The notes below the pieces were generated by a model that did no database searches, had not been told where the DNA came from, and was given only the letters and a program-made list of their open reading frames with translations. Positions 53,548-63,976 of a DNA stretch of 64,000 nt are shown here, in pieces; the first letter of the stretch is position 1, and every line of letters begins with the position of its first letter. The translations under genes were made by a program, and so were the position numbers. Source of the stretch: Cichorium intybus (lineage: Eukaryota > Streptophyta > Magnoliopsida > Asterales > Asteraceae); the NCBI GenBank assembly GCA_023525715.1, contig CM042010.1:86120116-86184115 (forward strand), written 5' to 3'.

Positions 53548-54201
53548 CTAGAAGCGTGTGGATGCGATGTCTGTGGCCCTCTTCGCATGATTGAGGTAGG
53601 TGGTGAAATCAGTCCAAATGGTCGAAGCGTAGTCGACTGGAACATTGTAGTCGATTCCGTAGTGAAGTTGCAAGAAGGTGTACGAAGCGGAATCTAGGCC
53701 GGAAGTTCTTCCAGAGAGACTTCGTAGGATTATGTTGAAAAAGTAACCCCAAACAGAGGGTAGTTTGTTCTTCTTGAAAGAACCCATTGTTCGTGTGATT
53801 GGAGTGTACCCCATTTCGTTCAGCATATTCAGGATTTCTGACTGAGAGGCCATCTGAAACCATCCAGACACTGGTAGTTGGAGAATCTTGGCGAATTGCT
53901 CATTCTTCACTGTAATCGTCTTCTTTGTTTCATTAGCAGTTACGATCTCAAAGGACACAGACTGACCATCTGCATTCAGACGTGCAGTGTGGTGTGCCCT
54001 GTTCACCCATAATTTTGGAACTTTGGCAATGGCAATCATGGCGTGTGCAAGAGGTGAGTGTTGCAGACATACCACCAGCATCGCCATTGTTGACGAGTAA
54101 CCTTCAGGGTCAAGGTTTGCAACGTGATTTGCAGACATGGGGTTGAGATCTGGAACGGAATCAGCTTCTCCTGCTGTGAATCAAATATCGTTGGTGGCCA
54201 T
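53548..54201 (-). pseudogene. Sirevirus-2 env-like gene, N-terminal domain
   Basis: The open frame 54,138-53,548 can be extended to an ATG at 54,201-54,199 through one TGA at codon 7. Recognisable content: VCLQHSPLAHAMIAIAKVPK, TVKNEQFAKILQLPVSG, PSVWGYFFNIILRSLSGRTS and DSASYTFLQLHYGIDYN. The segment around LRSLSGRTSGL matches VRSLTRKTAGQ of copy 1. The folded-looking domain followed by a linker and coiled coil suggests a structural or nucleic-acid-associated protein, but function is unknown. The TATA box at 54,303 lies about 100 bases upstream of the ATG. Confidence 0.65.
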
Positions 54202-54302
54202 TAGGAGTGTTTCGAGTTTTGAGAGTTGAGAGTGTTTGGGAATTCTTAGTTGCAGGTTTTGAGAGTTTTGAAACGGAAGGGGTAAAGGAAGGGTTTGCCC
54301 GG

Positions 54303-54310
54303 TTTATATA
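54303..54310 (-). promoter_or_regulatory. TATA box upstream of the Sirevirus-2 env-like gene
   Basis: Minus strand CTATATAAACCGGGC. The following about 100 bases (CAAACCCTTCCTTTACCCC, then Ct/A-rich leader) look like a plant transcription start and 5' untranslated leader, ending at the ATG at 54,201. Confidence 0.55.
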
Positions 54311-54748
54311 GTATGTTGATGAGTGGAGAGAGAATGTGCAATTAATGCGTGTTTTTGAACGGTCGAATAGGGTTCATCCACGTCATCCGTAAGTTGAGGG
54401 GACATTCCCTTTTTCTTGGTTTGATAGCTGCATCATCCCCAGGTAGCCGTTGTGCTCGATTCCTATTGGTTCCGGCATCTCCCAAAGCAAAACAGGATCA
54501 GTAAGGATCCCACGAATCTCGTTGAATCCCAACAGACATGATTCGCATATGAATTAATAATAAAGAAATAGAATGAATTAAAAAAATATATTTTTGGCTT
54601 TTACCTGTATATGAAATATACAAACGAAGTCTACTCATGATTCATTTTTGTCAACCATCCGAAGTGCTAAGGATCCATTGAAGTTGTGAAATTATGATTT
54701 TGGTTCAGTTCGTAGGATGGGAGCTAATTATTCTAGGAAGTCCTTATG

Positions 54749-54835
<87 letters not shown>

Positions 54836-56042
54836 AACAAGATTAATGTAATGTGCATTCATATGGATAGTTGAACCCAATGTAGTTATTCCACCATCGC
54901 CTGTATATTAACTTAGTTGTCTGGTAAAAGATTCTAAGTATTAGGAGTAGTAACCTTAGATGACACATCCCAATACGAAGAGTTATATATCCGATTTTCT
55001 GATTTGAAGTTTTATGGGATTGAAAAAAAAATTATCTCGATTCACCAGATGGAGTATTTGGACACGCTTTTTGGATGACAAGCCTTTGAAAATTATGCAC
55101 TACTCCACCCTTGTCATGGAAGACAGGTTACTGAGATGTTCATACCTCCAATCTGGTTCTGTACTGTGTCACAGGAGATCCTGATTGTTGCATTGAAGAC
55201 AGGAGGTACGCCTTGAATACTTCGTATAGTGCTAATCTTAGTATTGTTTCGTTATGGTATCCGAAGATAGACTGGAAGTGTTGTGTAAGAGCTTTGTTAG
55301 CTTTTCTTTGCTTTTGAATTATTTCAACTCTTATGTGCTTGTAGCAATTATTTCTACTTATTCAATTTAGCATGATTTTTCATAAGTATTTTCATAAATC
55401 CCATCAGTTGAATGTGTAAGAATCTTCTTTTCTTCGTATCAGGAATTGTAAAATGTTTACAACCACGCAATACCTGGAATATGTCCTGAAAAGGCTAAGT
55501 CTTTCTGATTAGTTATTTGCTTATACGAAGGAGGAACCACTGGGTGCAAGTAAGACATGAGGTTTACATGAAGTCTTGTACGAAGTATGGACATTTCATA
55601 AGGCCTTTAACCATGATCAGATCGTCCGAAGTGTTACCAATGTTGCAATGCGAGTCCCAAATATCTCTTAGTGCTATGAGATATGTTCAACAGACTCTAA
55701 AAACCATGTTTTGTCCTTTAATTGTGTGTTGATATTTTTCCAATGTATGGTTTCGGATGAGAGTGACATCAACGATGCTGTGTGCAGAAGTCAGTATTTA
55801 CGTGTTATCAGAAGCGATCTGAAGCGTCGGATGTGAATGGTGAATATTGTCATCCGAGTATAAATGTATACGAATGGAACCGAAGGTTCGTATATGAATA
55901 GTTTTGCTTCTGATGACAGGTAAATTTTTCAAAAAAAACTTAAATGCAAAAGGAAAAATTTAAAACCTATTTAAAAAAAAAAACTTAAGAAAATAAAAAA
56001 TAAATGAAGTACAAAGTTGTGTGACTGTAAGTACTTAGCTGA
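54311..56042 (-). other. Sirevirus-2 spacer between pol and the env-like gene
   Basis: Noncoding. It contains an (AC)n(AT)n microsatellite at 54,749-54,832 and scattered TCCGAAG words (for example 54,659, 55,259, 55,628, 55,858). No supported ORF. Confidence 0.6.
54749..54832. repeat. (AC)n(AT)n microsatellite
   Basis: About eight AC units followed by about 34 AT units, uninterrupted, in the Sirevirus-2 pol-env spacer. Confidence 0.95.
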
Positions 56043-56470
56043 TTATGTATTTGGAACTGCGGATGACTCAAGCATTCCCAGCCCATGAATGATTCGTGTA
56101 AAGGCTTTTTCATCCAGAGCTTTGGTGAAGATGTCGGCCAGTTGATCGTTCGTATGAACGAAATGGACCTCAATATTTCCTTCTTCTACATGACTTTTAA
56201 TAAAGTGATATTAGAGAGAAATACGTTTGGTCTTTGAATGCTGAACCGGATTGTGACAAATTCGTATGGCACTTTGTGAGTCACAGAATAAGGGTATTCT
56301 TCGCATGTGGATAGCATAATCTCTTAGTTGACTTTGGATCCAGATCATCTGAGAGGTGCATGCAGCAGCAGCAATGTATTCGGCTTCGGCTGTGGAGATG
56401 GAAACACAAGTTTGTTTCTTTGATTACCAACTGATGAGCTTGCCATCTAGAAACTGACATCCCCCTGAAG
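56043..56470 (-). pseudogene. Sirevirus-2 pol, RNase H
   Basis: Copia RNase H on the minus strand: DHKSTSGGCQFLDGKLISW (to 56,424), then across a stop: TSAEAEYIAAAACTSQ-type region (about 56,370), RICHNPVQHSKTK-type region (about 56,260) and the end HTNDQLADIFTKALDEKAFT with stop TAA at 56,045-56,043. In-frame stops near 56,423 and 56,212 break it. Confidence 0.83.
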
Positions 56471-57540
56471 TGCTTTTATGATCAAGTGCACATCCCTCCA
56501 GATCAGCATCAGAGTAGGCTTGAAGAAAGAAGCCTGAATTTGAAGGGTACCACAAACCAAGAGGAGGAGTTCGATGAAGATAACGAAAGATTGTTTTGAC
56601 TGCGGCTAGATGAGGTTTTCTTAGATTTTCCTGGTATCGTGCGCAATTACACACTGAAAACATGATATCTGGGCGACTTGCTGTTAAGTAGAGTAAAAAA
56701 CCAATCATGCTCCTGTAGACCTTCTGATCAACCTCCGGTTTGTCAAGAGAAGGTGTGAGTCTCGTACCAGCAGCCATGGGAACCTTCGCATTTGAGCAGT
56801 TATCCATCCCAAATTTCTCCAATAAGCTTCGTGTGTATTTTTCTTGGTTTATGAAGATGCCTTCGGATGTTTGTTTAACTTGTAGGCCGAGAAAGAAATT
56901 TATCTTCCCCATCATGCTCATTTGAAACTTACTTTTCATTAAGGTTTTGAAATATTTTGAAAGTTCAGGGTCTGTTGATCCGAAGATGATATCGTCCACG
57001 TAGATTTGAACTAACATGAGATGATTTCCAACTTTCTTTTTGAAGAGAGTGGGATCAACAGAACCTTGTTTGAAGTTTGATTGTTTTAAAAACCTGGTTA
57101 AAGTTTCGTACCAAGCTCTTGGTGCTTGCTTTAATCCATAGACTGCTTTGTCAAGGATATAACAGTGATTTGGGATTTTTCATTTATAAAACCAGGTGGT
57201 TGTTCTACATACACTGTTTCCTCAAGTTTGCCATTTAAAAAAGCACATTTGACATCAATTTGATAGACATCAAAGTTTTTATGGGCAGCGAAAGCCAAAA
57301 AGATTCGGACGGACTCAAGTCTGGCAACAGGAGCGAAGGTTTCATCATAATCGATTCCCTCCTGTTGACAATATCCTTTGACAACTAGCCTAGCTTTGTT
57401 TCGAACAATGTTACCTTCCGTATCCAGTTTATTTCGAAAAACCCATTTAAGACCCACTATAGAGGAGTTAATTGGTTTTGGAATTAAACGCCACACTTTG
57501 TTTCGTTCAAATTCAGCCAACTCACTCTACATGGGCTCAA
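56471..57540 (-). pseudogene. Sirevirus-2 pol, reverse transcriptase
   Basis: Two open pieces, 57,520-57,131 and 57,017-56,471, with a 1-base shift and short break between. Motifs: NKVWRLIPKPINSSIVGLKW, NKARLVVKGYCQQEGIDYDE, VYQIDVKCAFLNGKLEETVY, a broken AVYGLKQAPRAWYE-type region (about 57,110) and the intact catalytic VQIYVDDIIFGST (about 57,005), INFFLGLQVKQTS and SRPDIMFSVCNCARYQ. All catalytic Asp are kept. It converts element RNA to cDNA. Confidence 0.9.
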
Positions 57541-58250
57541 CCCAGTCTGAGTGTTGAAAAGCTTCTTTTACAGTTTTAGGTTCAACTTTTGAGATGAATA
57601 CGTTAAATATGTAGTAATCCGATCGTTTATTTAATTCATTTTGTTTAGCTTTTAGTTGATATCGAGTGAGTACCTTTTCGTCTAGATTTCCAATTACCTG
57701 AGTCTTCGGATGATCGTTTGTCCATTTTTCAAGCGGTGGATAGGCAGGGTCATATCCTGGTAGTGTGCCACCATGTACTTCCTCCGTATCAGATGGATAA
57801 TCCGAAGTCGATTGATTTTCTTCATTCAAAGTTTGAGTGTCACTTGACTCCCCCTCAGCTGAAGCTGGCTTGTCGGATGACTCCCCCTCAACAGAAGCTG
57901 GCTTGTCAGATGACTCCCCCTCAACAGAAGCTGTTTGTATTGTAGATGGACCTGGTGGTTCGGTTGAATGTGCTTCTTTCGGATTAGTTGTACTGGAAGG
58001 TGTAGTTTCTTTCTCAACTGAAGTATCCTTTGGGTTGGATGCATCATACTCCCCCTCAACCGAAGGATCTCTTTGTTTAGGTGTCTCTGACTCCCCCGCA
58101 ACCGAAGAGTGCTTATTTATGGAAGGTTCGGTGGTGGGAGGATCATCATTAAGCTTGTTGATTTCTGGTATTTTATTGTCTGTTGCAGTTGCTTCAGCAT
58201 TGATTGCATGATCAGGACTATCAAATAGGAAGGAGAAATCAAGATTGAAG
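57541..58250 (-). pseudogene. Sirevirus-2 pol, IN-RT linker with repeated acidic motif
   Basis: Part of a 376-codon open frame (58,657-57,527). This linker holds repeats of the peptide (S/P)(A/S)VEGESSDKPAS, encoded by a 33-bp unit repeated at 57,845-57,945, and related VEGEYD / VAGESE words up to 58,105. Each encodes a purine tract GGGGGAG on the minus strand. Such acidic, variable linkers are normal in copia pol; the purine-tract coincidence is noted as a finding. Confidence 0.8.
57845..57945 (-). repeat. 33-bp coding tandem repeat, about 3 copies
   Basis: Plus strand CTCCCCCTCA(A/G)C(A/T)GAAGCT repeated at 33-bp spacing (57,850, 57,883, 57,916). It encodes the VEGESSDKPAS peptide repeat in pol. 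Confidence 0.9.
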
Positions 58251-59275
58251 GAGTCTAGTGGGATGACTTCCGTTGGGTGTTCTGGAAATATCGAGGAACG
58301 AGGAAAAAGAGTGTCTGATTTCTTGATATAATGGTCGTCAAATGTCAGATTGAATGTTTCCTCAACCATCCTCGTTGTCTTGTTTAGGACTCGATAGGCT
58401 TTCGTAGAGTGGGAATATCCTAGGAGGACACCATCAGCGGATTTGGATGCAAACTTTGTAGTACCAGGTTTAAGTTTCATTATGAAACATCGGCAACCGA
58501 ATACATGGAAGTATTTGACATTGGGTTTCCTTTTATTGATGACTTCGTATGGAGTGATGTTGAAGCATCTATGAATGTAGGAGCGATTTTGAGTGAAGCA
58601 TGCAGTTGCAACAGCTTCGGCCCAGAAATACATTGGGAGATTCGCATAGTCAAGCATGGTCCTTGCTGCTTTGCATAATGATCTGTTTCTTCGCTAGACT
58701 ACTCCATTTTGTTGTGGAGTATAAGGAGCAGAAAAATTATGAGTAATGCCCTTTTCCTTCAAATGTAAGTCAATAGTATGGTTTTTGAACTCAGTGCCAT
58801 TGTCACTTCGGATAGCTCATACTGGTTTCTTTAAATGAAGCTCTATCTGCTTGATGAAAGCTATGAGTTCTGCAGGTGTGTCTGACTTTTGTCGTAAAAA
58901 TATTACCCATGTGAATCGTGAGAAGTCATCCACGATGACTAATATGTATTTCTTCCCTCCAAGAGATTCAACTGTTGAGGGACCATAAAGATCAATGTGT
59001 AGTAATTCAAGAGGTTCAATGATCTTGGAGTCTATGGTTATTGGATGAGCTTGACGTTTTTGCTTCCCATGTTCGCAAGCAGCACACAATGTGTCACTAT
59101 CAAACTTTCGTGTAGGCATACCTCGGACAAGGTCAAGAGCAACCAGTTTGTTGATATTCTTGAAGTTCAGATGAGATAGCCTACGATTCCATAACCAGCT
59201 TAGATCCAAAGGAGCTTTTGAGAGTAGACAAATAGAAGGTGTTCCAACAATTGGCTTCATATCCAGTGGATACAT
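58251..59275 (-). pseudogene. Sirevirus-2 pol, integrase
   Basis: Copia integrase in two open pieces (59,275-58,817 and 58,657 onward). HHCC region RRLSHLNFKNINKL ... LCAACEHGKQKR (59,180-59,070), first Asp in LELLHIDLYGPS (about 59,010), ILVIVDDFSRFTWVIFL, second Asp in the broken SDNGTEFK-type region (about 58,800) and the Glu region at about 58,690 (stop nearby). Then MLDYANLPMYFWAEAVATAC, NVKYFHVFGCRCFIM and GVLLGYSHSTKAYRVLN. Breaks at 58,816 and 58,658-58,700 inactivate the core. Confidence 0.88.
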
Positions 59276-59700
59276 TTCACCCTTCCTTGAAGATTTTAGT
59301 AAGACTTCCTTGGTCTTTTTCTTCTTGATGACACTTCCTACTTCATCGAATGAGACTTTTAAACCAATCCCTACAACTAGTTGAGAAACACTAACTAAGT
59401 TGTGCTTTAATCTTTCTACATAGGCAACACAATTTATAGTAAATTTGCCATTTGTTATTTTCCCATATCCTTTTATGGGACAAGTTTCGTTGTTTCCAAA
59501 CTTTACATCTCCTCCATCCTCTAAACTTGAAATCCCTTAAGTACTCTATCCTCCCCGTCATATGTCGTGAGCAGCCACTGTCAATATACCATTCCTTATC
59601 GTACTGCTCATCGATCATTACCTGCAATTTAGAGAGAGAGTTCAGGTACCCAACATGGCTTGGGTCCTTGAGGGTAAGTATTCGGATCATAGATCCATGA
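59276..59700 (-). pseudogene. Sirevirus-2 protease
   Basis: WYIDSGCSRHMTGRIEYL (about 59,590-59,537) is the copia protease active site (D-S-G-C-S) followed by the conserved HMTG. A 1-base shift follows; VAYVERLKHNLVSVSQL-type sequence is recognisable near 59,420-59,390. The protease matures Gag-Pol. Confidence 0.87.
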
Positions 59701-59899
59701 AGCGATCATATCATCCTTTTTGGTTCCAGAAGTAGAAGCAATATTTTACTCGATGGAGTGTTCATTTATTAGATTTTTAGTAACTTTTGTAACCCATTTC
59801 AAAAATTTCTTTTGTTTTTGCTCTATAGGACTTAGTGGTGAAAGTGGATTTGGTTTCACAAGGACCCATTTCCTGTTTGAAAGTAAAGATTTCCCAGAC

Positions 59900-61189
59900 G
59901 AAGTGCTACATCGAGTACATTCGCATAAAAACTCCTCATAAGCAAGTTTAAAATCCAGAAGTAAAACTTTTTTCTTTAAACAAATCCATGTTTTTATCAA
60001 GCCACACTTGAAAAGTATCAACAAGATTGCTTCCCTTAGTGAAAGTTTTCTTAGTTGCTTTTTCGTACTTATTGTTTGAACAAATAGGTTTCGCTGGTTC
60101 AAAAGAGATTTTCTGTGGTTTTGTTGAAGACTTTTTAACAGTACAGGACTTTTGTTGATGTTGAAAAGCTTTCTTTTTTTTTTTGGGAATCACGATAGTT
60201 CTTCCTTCGTCTATTATCGTAAAATTGTTTATGCTTTTCAACACAAGATTGGGTCTTTGGTTGATTTCTATTTATTGCGAAGTTTTTAGTATTTGAAGAA
60301 GTTTGATTATTCTGAAAATTTCGATTGTATAAGAAATTTCGATTGTTTGAAAAACTTCGATTGTTTGAAAACTTCGATTGTTGGAAAAACTTTTGTTGTT
60401 TGAAGGTGTTTTTCATCTGCTGCATATCTTGTTTACGTTTATTGATTTTAAACTCCATTTCCGCATTCAAAGTGTTTTCAAGCATTTTATCAGATGAGAA
60501 AAAACCTTCGGCTGTTATATTGGTATTGTCAACTTTTACAATCGAAAGAAGTTCATAGTTATCTTCAAGATTTACACCCTTTTTGATAAAAACTGTATTT
60601 TTAAAGTTTGCAACTTTTGGATACGTACAAGCTTGTTCGACAAGTCTTTTGGATTTATTGTTTACATATTCTGAGTAGTTTTTCGAAGTACTTAGAATTT
60701 GAAAAGTTTTGGAATTATCATCCGAAGAGACCTGTGTAACTTTAGGACTAGTTACTTGAATAGTATTGATACATTCTTTGGATTCTGATTTTGAAGAACA
60801 GACTGATGAGGTTTTTAGATGTGATAAGTCACTACAGTCGATTTCTTCAATAACAGAATCAGAATCAGGTTTAGAAGAATCAACAATAACATTCACATAT
60901 TCACTTTTAGTTGCTAGAGGAATTGTGGGTAGAGACTTATCCATTACTTTTAATAGATCATTACGGCTTAAAATTTTTTCGAATGGAACAATACCATGAG
61001 CGTAAGTTGGGTTTGGGATTTCAATAGATGAAACAATGGATTCACATTCGTATGAAATAGAATCAACTTCTTGTAACTTAAACTCAATGAAAGGTAATAA
61101 TTTTTTGTGATGATCTAAACAAATATTAGAAGAGTGATAATCATCATCACTAGGTTTAAAGTGATGGGTCGTCTATTTCTTGCATCATA
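59900..61189 (-). pseudogene. Sirevirus-2 gag (C-terminal region; knuckle not found)
   Basis: The open frame 60,944-60,135 reads upstream without stops to about 61,170. A possible start ATG at 61,189 is one frame off. Content: acidic Ser-rich first half, YPKVANFKNTVFIKKG (shared with element 1), EMEFKINKRKQDMQQMKN and an Asn-rich run of NNR(S/N)F repeats (60,400-60,310). The zinc knuckle and gag core that precede this region in element 1 are absent, so gag appears internally truncated between leader and this region. Confidence 0.68.
60310..60405 (-). repeat. short coding repeat (NNRNF) in gag
   Basis: TTCGATTGTTTGAAAA-like unit repeated about five times at 15-18 bp spacing on the plus strand, encoding SNNRSF/NNRNF/YNRNF on the minus strand. 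Asn/Arg-rich and possibly RNA binding. Confidence 0.8.
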
Positions 61190-61448
61190 AATGTAAAGAT
61201 GGTTAAGAAAGGATTGGTGCGTGTGATAGACTACGGTATGCAGTCTAACCATCGGCACAGACTTTTTAACTCTCGAATTTGACTATTTCTCTCAAAGTGT
61301 CTAGAAGTTGGTGTTACACAAGAAAAACTTTAGATTGGTTAAGAAGCGGTTGTCAGTGCTTCACACTCATTGAGGTGTATCAATGAGGATCAGAAACACT
61401 TAAAAGTTACCTCAATAGTGAGTGGTATAAACTCAGTGCGTCGTCGGT

Positions 61449-61760
61449 AGGTAAAAATGTTTTTGGATTTTTTAAGTTTTTAAGGAAAGATATGAAAATT
61501 ATAAAAAATCTAAAATCTTTTTGTTTTTTTTAAGTTTTGTAAATTTTTGTTTGTTTTTCTTGATACCAATTGTAATTACTTAAAAATTTCTGATTGAAAG
61601 AAAGAACATAAAAGTAAAACATATTTTTGGATTTTGTGAAAGGAAAGATATGAAAGTTATAAAAAAATATGAAACTATTTTTTGGTATTTTTAAATTTTC
61701 TGATTTTTGTTTTGTTTTTGAAATTTTCTAATTTTTGTGTTGTTTTTCTTCTCCCCCTAA
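61449..61760. repeat. diverged direct duplication, about 150 bp
   Basis: The block TTTTTGGATTTTxxAAGG...AAGATATGAAAxTTATAAAAAA occurs at about 61,457-61,560 and again at 61,625-61,750, each ending in GTTGTTTTTCTT or GTTTGTTTTTCTT. The first copy runs into the PBS-like site, the second into CTCCCCCTAAAT. AT-rich and noncoding. Confidence 0.65.
61559..61571 (-). promoter_or_regulatory. possible Sirevirus-2 primer binding site
   Basis: Minus strand TTGGTATCAAG after AATTACA. The first nine bases fit the met-tRNA type (TGGTATCAGAGC), the rest does not. It lies about 370 bases before the gag start, a reasonable leader length. No 5' LTR matching 50,476-50,907 is found on its right. Confidence 0.4.
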
Positions 61761-61764
61761 ATTT
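61749..61764 (-). promoter_or_regulatory. PPT-like tract after element 3 pol
   Basis: Minus strand AAATTTAGGGGGAGAA, about 85 bases after the element 3 pol stop. Similar to the multiple PPTs of Sirevirus-like elements here. Confidence 0.6.
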
Positions 61765-61845
61765 GTGCATGGGAAGAAGAGCGGAAATAAAACATGTACA
61801 AATTTACCTAAACAAAAATAAAGTAAAAATATTTACAGAACTGAT

Positions 61846-62400
61846 TTAATAATCAGTGAAACGTATCATTTTCAGCATCTCGACTGGCACATTGAATCGA
61901 GCTTTTGCAACAGGTTTTGTGAATAAGTCCGCCACATTGTTATCAGTGTGGACCTTTTCCAAATGGATCAATTTTCGCTTGAAGCAATCTCTGATAAAAT
62001 AAATTTTAATATCAATGTGCTTAGTCTTAGAATGCTGGATAGGGTTTTTCACAATTTGGATAGCATCTTCATTGTCACGGAAGATAGGAGTGTCAAGAAA
62101 GTTCATACCGTAATCAAGGAGCTGATGATGCATCCAAATGACTTGAGAACAGCAGGCCGATGCAGCAACATACTCAACATCAGCTGTAGATGTTGACACG
62201 GTCTGTTGCTTTCTGCATTGCCATGAGATCAGCCTGTATCCTAGAAACTGACATCCAGCACTAGTGGACTTTCTGTCAATTTCACACCCTCCATAGTTGC
62301 TATCTAAAAAAGCGTAAAGATCAACTTCACGGTTCTTTGGATACCAGAGACCCAATTTTGGTCTCCCTTTTAGGTATCTAAACATCCGTTTGACAACATC
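61846..62400 (-). pseudogene. copia element 3 pol, RNase H
   Basis: One open frame from about 62,385 to stop 61,848-61,846. It contains DRKSTSAGCQFLGYRLISWQ, STSTADVEYVAASACCSQVI, FRDNEDAIQIVKNPIQHSKT and HTDNNVADLFTKPVAKARF, ending in MIRFTDY. RNase H residues look largely intact. The usual ADTDYGGC/DADYGGC region reads FLDSNYGGCEID. It differs in sequence from elements 1 and 2, so it is a separate lineage. Confidence 0.88.
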
Positions 62401-63280
62401 AAGATGAGAAGGTTTAGGATTAGGCTGATAGCGAGCACACTAGCAGACTGCAAAAACGATATCCGGTCTGCTAGGAGTCAAATACATTAGTGAACCGATC
62501 ATCGAACGATAGTACGTTTGTTATCAGCGGTCGCTCAGCCATTGGAGTGTTAGCCTCTTTCGCATCCTTGAAACCGAACTTTGCAAGAATATCCTCTACA
62601 TACTTCGCTTGATGAAGCAGGATACCCGTTGAACTTTGCTTCACATGCAACCCAAGAAACATTGTCATCTCTCCCAACGAACTCATCTCAAATCTTTTCT
62701 TCATCACCGTCTCAAACTCCTTGCACAAAACATCGCTTGTAGAACCAAAGATGATGTCTTCCAAATAGATCTGGATAATGATTTGATCATCATCTTGGCG
62801 CTTGATGAACAAAGTCTGATCAATACTTCCACGAGTGTAACCGTGCTGTACCAAGCACGAGGAGCTTGACGTAGACCATAAAGGGCTTTATCAAGCTTGT
62901 AGACATGATTCGGAAACTGAGTTGACAAAACCAGGAGGTTGATCAACATAAATTTCCTCTTTCACCTCTCCGTACAAGAATGTTGTCTTGACGTCCATTT
63001 GGTACATGGTAAAGTTCATGAAAGAAGCGTAGGCAAGGAAGATTCGAATTGCTTCAAGTCGCGCCACAGGAGCATATACTTCCGTGTAATCAAGTCCTTC
63101 TATCTGTCTAAAGCCTCGAACCACCAGGAGTGCCTTATTACGCACGATCACTCCCGAATCATCTTGCTTGTTGAGATACACCCATCTTGTATCCAAAGCC
63201 TTTTTGCCTTCGGGTAGTTCCACCAATTGCCAGACATTCAACTTCTCAAACTGGTTCAGCTCCTCATGCATGGCATCCAC
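62401..63280 (-). pseudogene. copia element 3 pol, reverse transcriptase
   Basis: Open pieces 63,280-62,891 (LNQFEKLNVWQLVELPEGKK, NKALLVVRGFRQIEGLDYTE, MYQMDVKTTFLYGEVKEEIY) and 62,854-62,471 (IIIQIYLEDIIFGST, MTMFLGLHVKQSSTGILLHQ), with ALYGLRQAPRAWY in the frame between. The catalytic YVDD is YLED, so the first Asp of the pair is Glu. In-frame breaks at 62,855-62,890 and about 62,470 (the region after it reads with an internal loss before SRPDIVFAVC). Normal domain order, 3' of the linker. Confidence 0.88.
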
Positions 63281-63976
63281 CTAACTTGGTTCATTTAGTG
63301 CCATCTCTATGTTCTTCGGTTCAATTTGAGAAATGAAGCACGAATAGAGACACTCGTTGGCTTGACCACTTTGGCTTCTGGTTAAGACACCATCATCTAA
63401 AGGGCCAATAACATTGTCAATTGGGTGGTCCCTTTGAACTCTTGAGGGAATTTCATATTGGAGCGAAGAAGTAGAGACCGGAAGATTGGTTATATTCTCA
63501 ACCCTTTCTGCGCCCGAAGCACCTCTATCAGAATCTCTAAAGTCATGAGAGGTACTTGCAATGTACTCATCAGGAATCCTTTCTGGAAAGAGAGAATCCA
63601 TGAGAGTAGAATCGAAAAGATCGGCAGGATCAGGTTGAATAACATCTTTAGGGGTAGTTGATTGTTCAATAGCTGGAGTATCGCCAACAACTTGGGATGA
63701 GACATCAGGAGCATCCTCAGTTATGGTAGCGGAAACAGGAGATGTGTCGTCATTAGGAATTTGATCTTGAATGATAACTGACGGAGTGATAAGATCAGAA
63801 ATGAAATCATCATCATCTTCTCTGTTGGGTCCACTGGGGCCTGGTTTGTCACCTGAAACAACATCAGAAAGCAGATAGAAAGGTTTAAACAGTTGAGCAT
63901 AATCAAACAACCAGTCAGGTCCAACACGGGCATTAGTTGGATTCTCTTCTAGCCAGCGAACATCAAACGATTCCAC
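63281..63976 (-). pseudogene. copia element 3 pol, IN-RT linker
   Basis: Open frame of 231 codons: MESFDVRWLEENPTNARVG, acidic Ser/Asp/Pro-rich run (about 63,800-63,560) and the pre-RT end with DGVLTRSQSGQANECLYSCF and SQIEPKNIEMALNEP (63,375-63,290). The last motif matches the copia linker end (SxxEPKxxxxAL) also seen in element 2. The integrase lies beyond the right edge of the window. A stop at about 63,280 separates it from the RT. Confidence 0.8.

Noticed and set aside
57718..58211. Plus-strand frames with SLDSPSAEAGLSDD-like repeats
   Set aside because: Antisense of the pol linker repeats.
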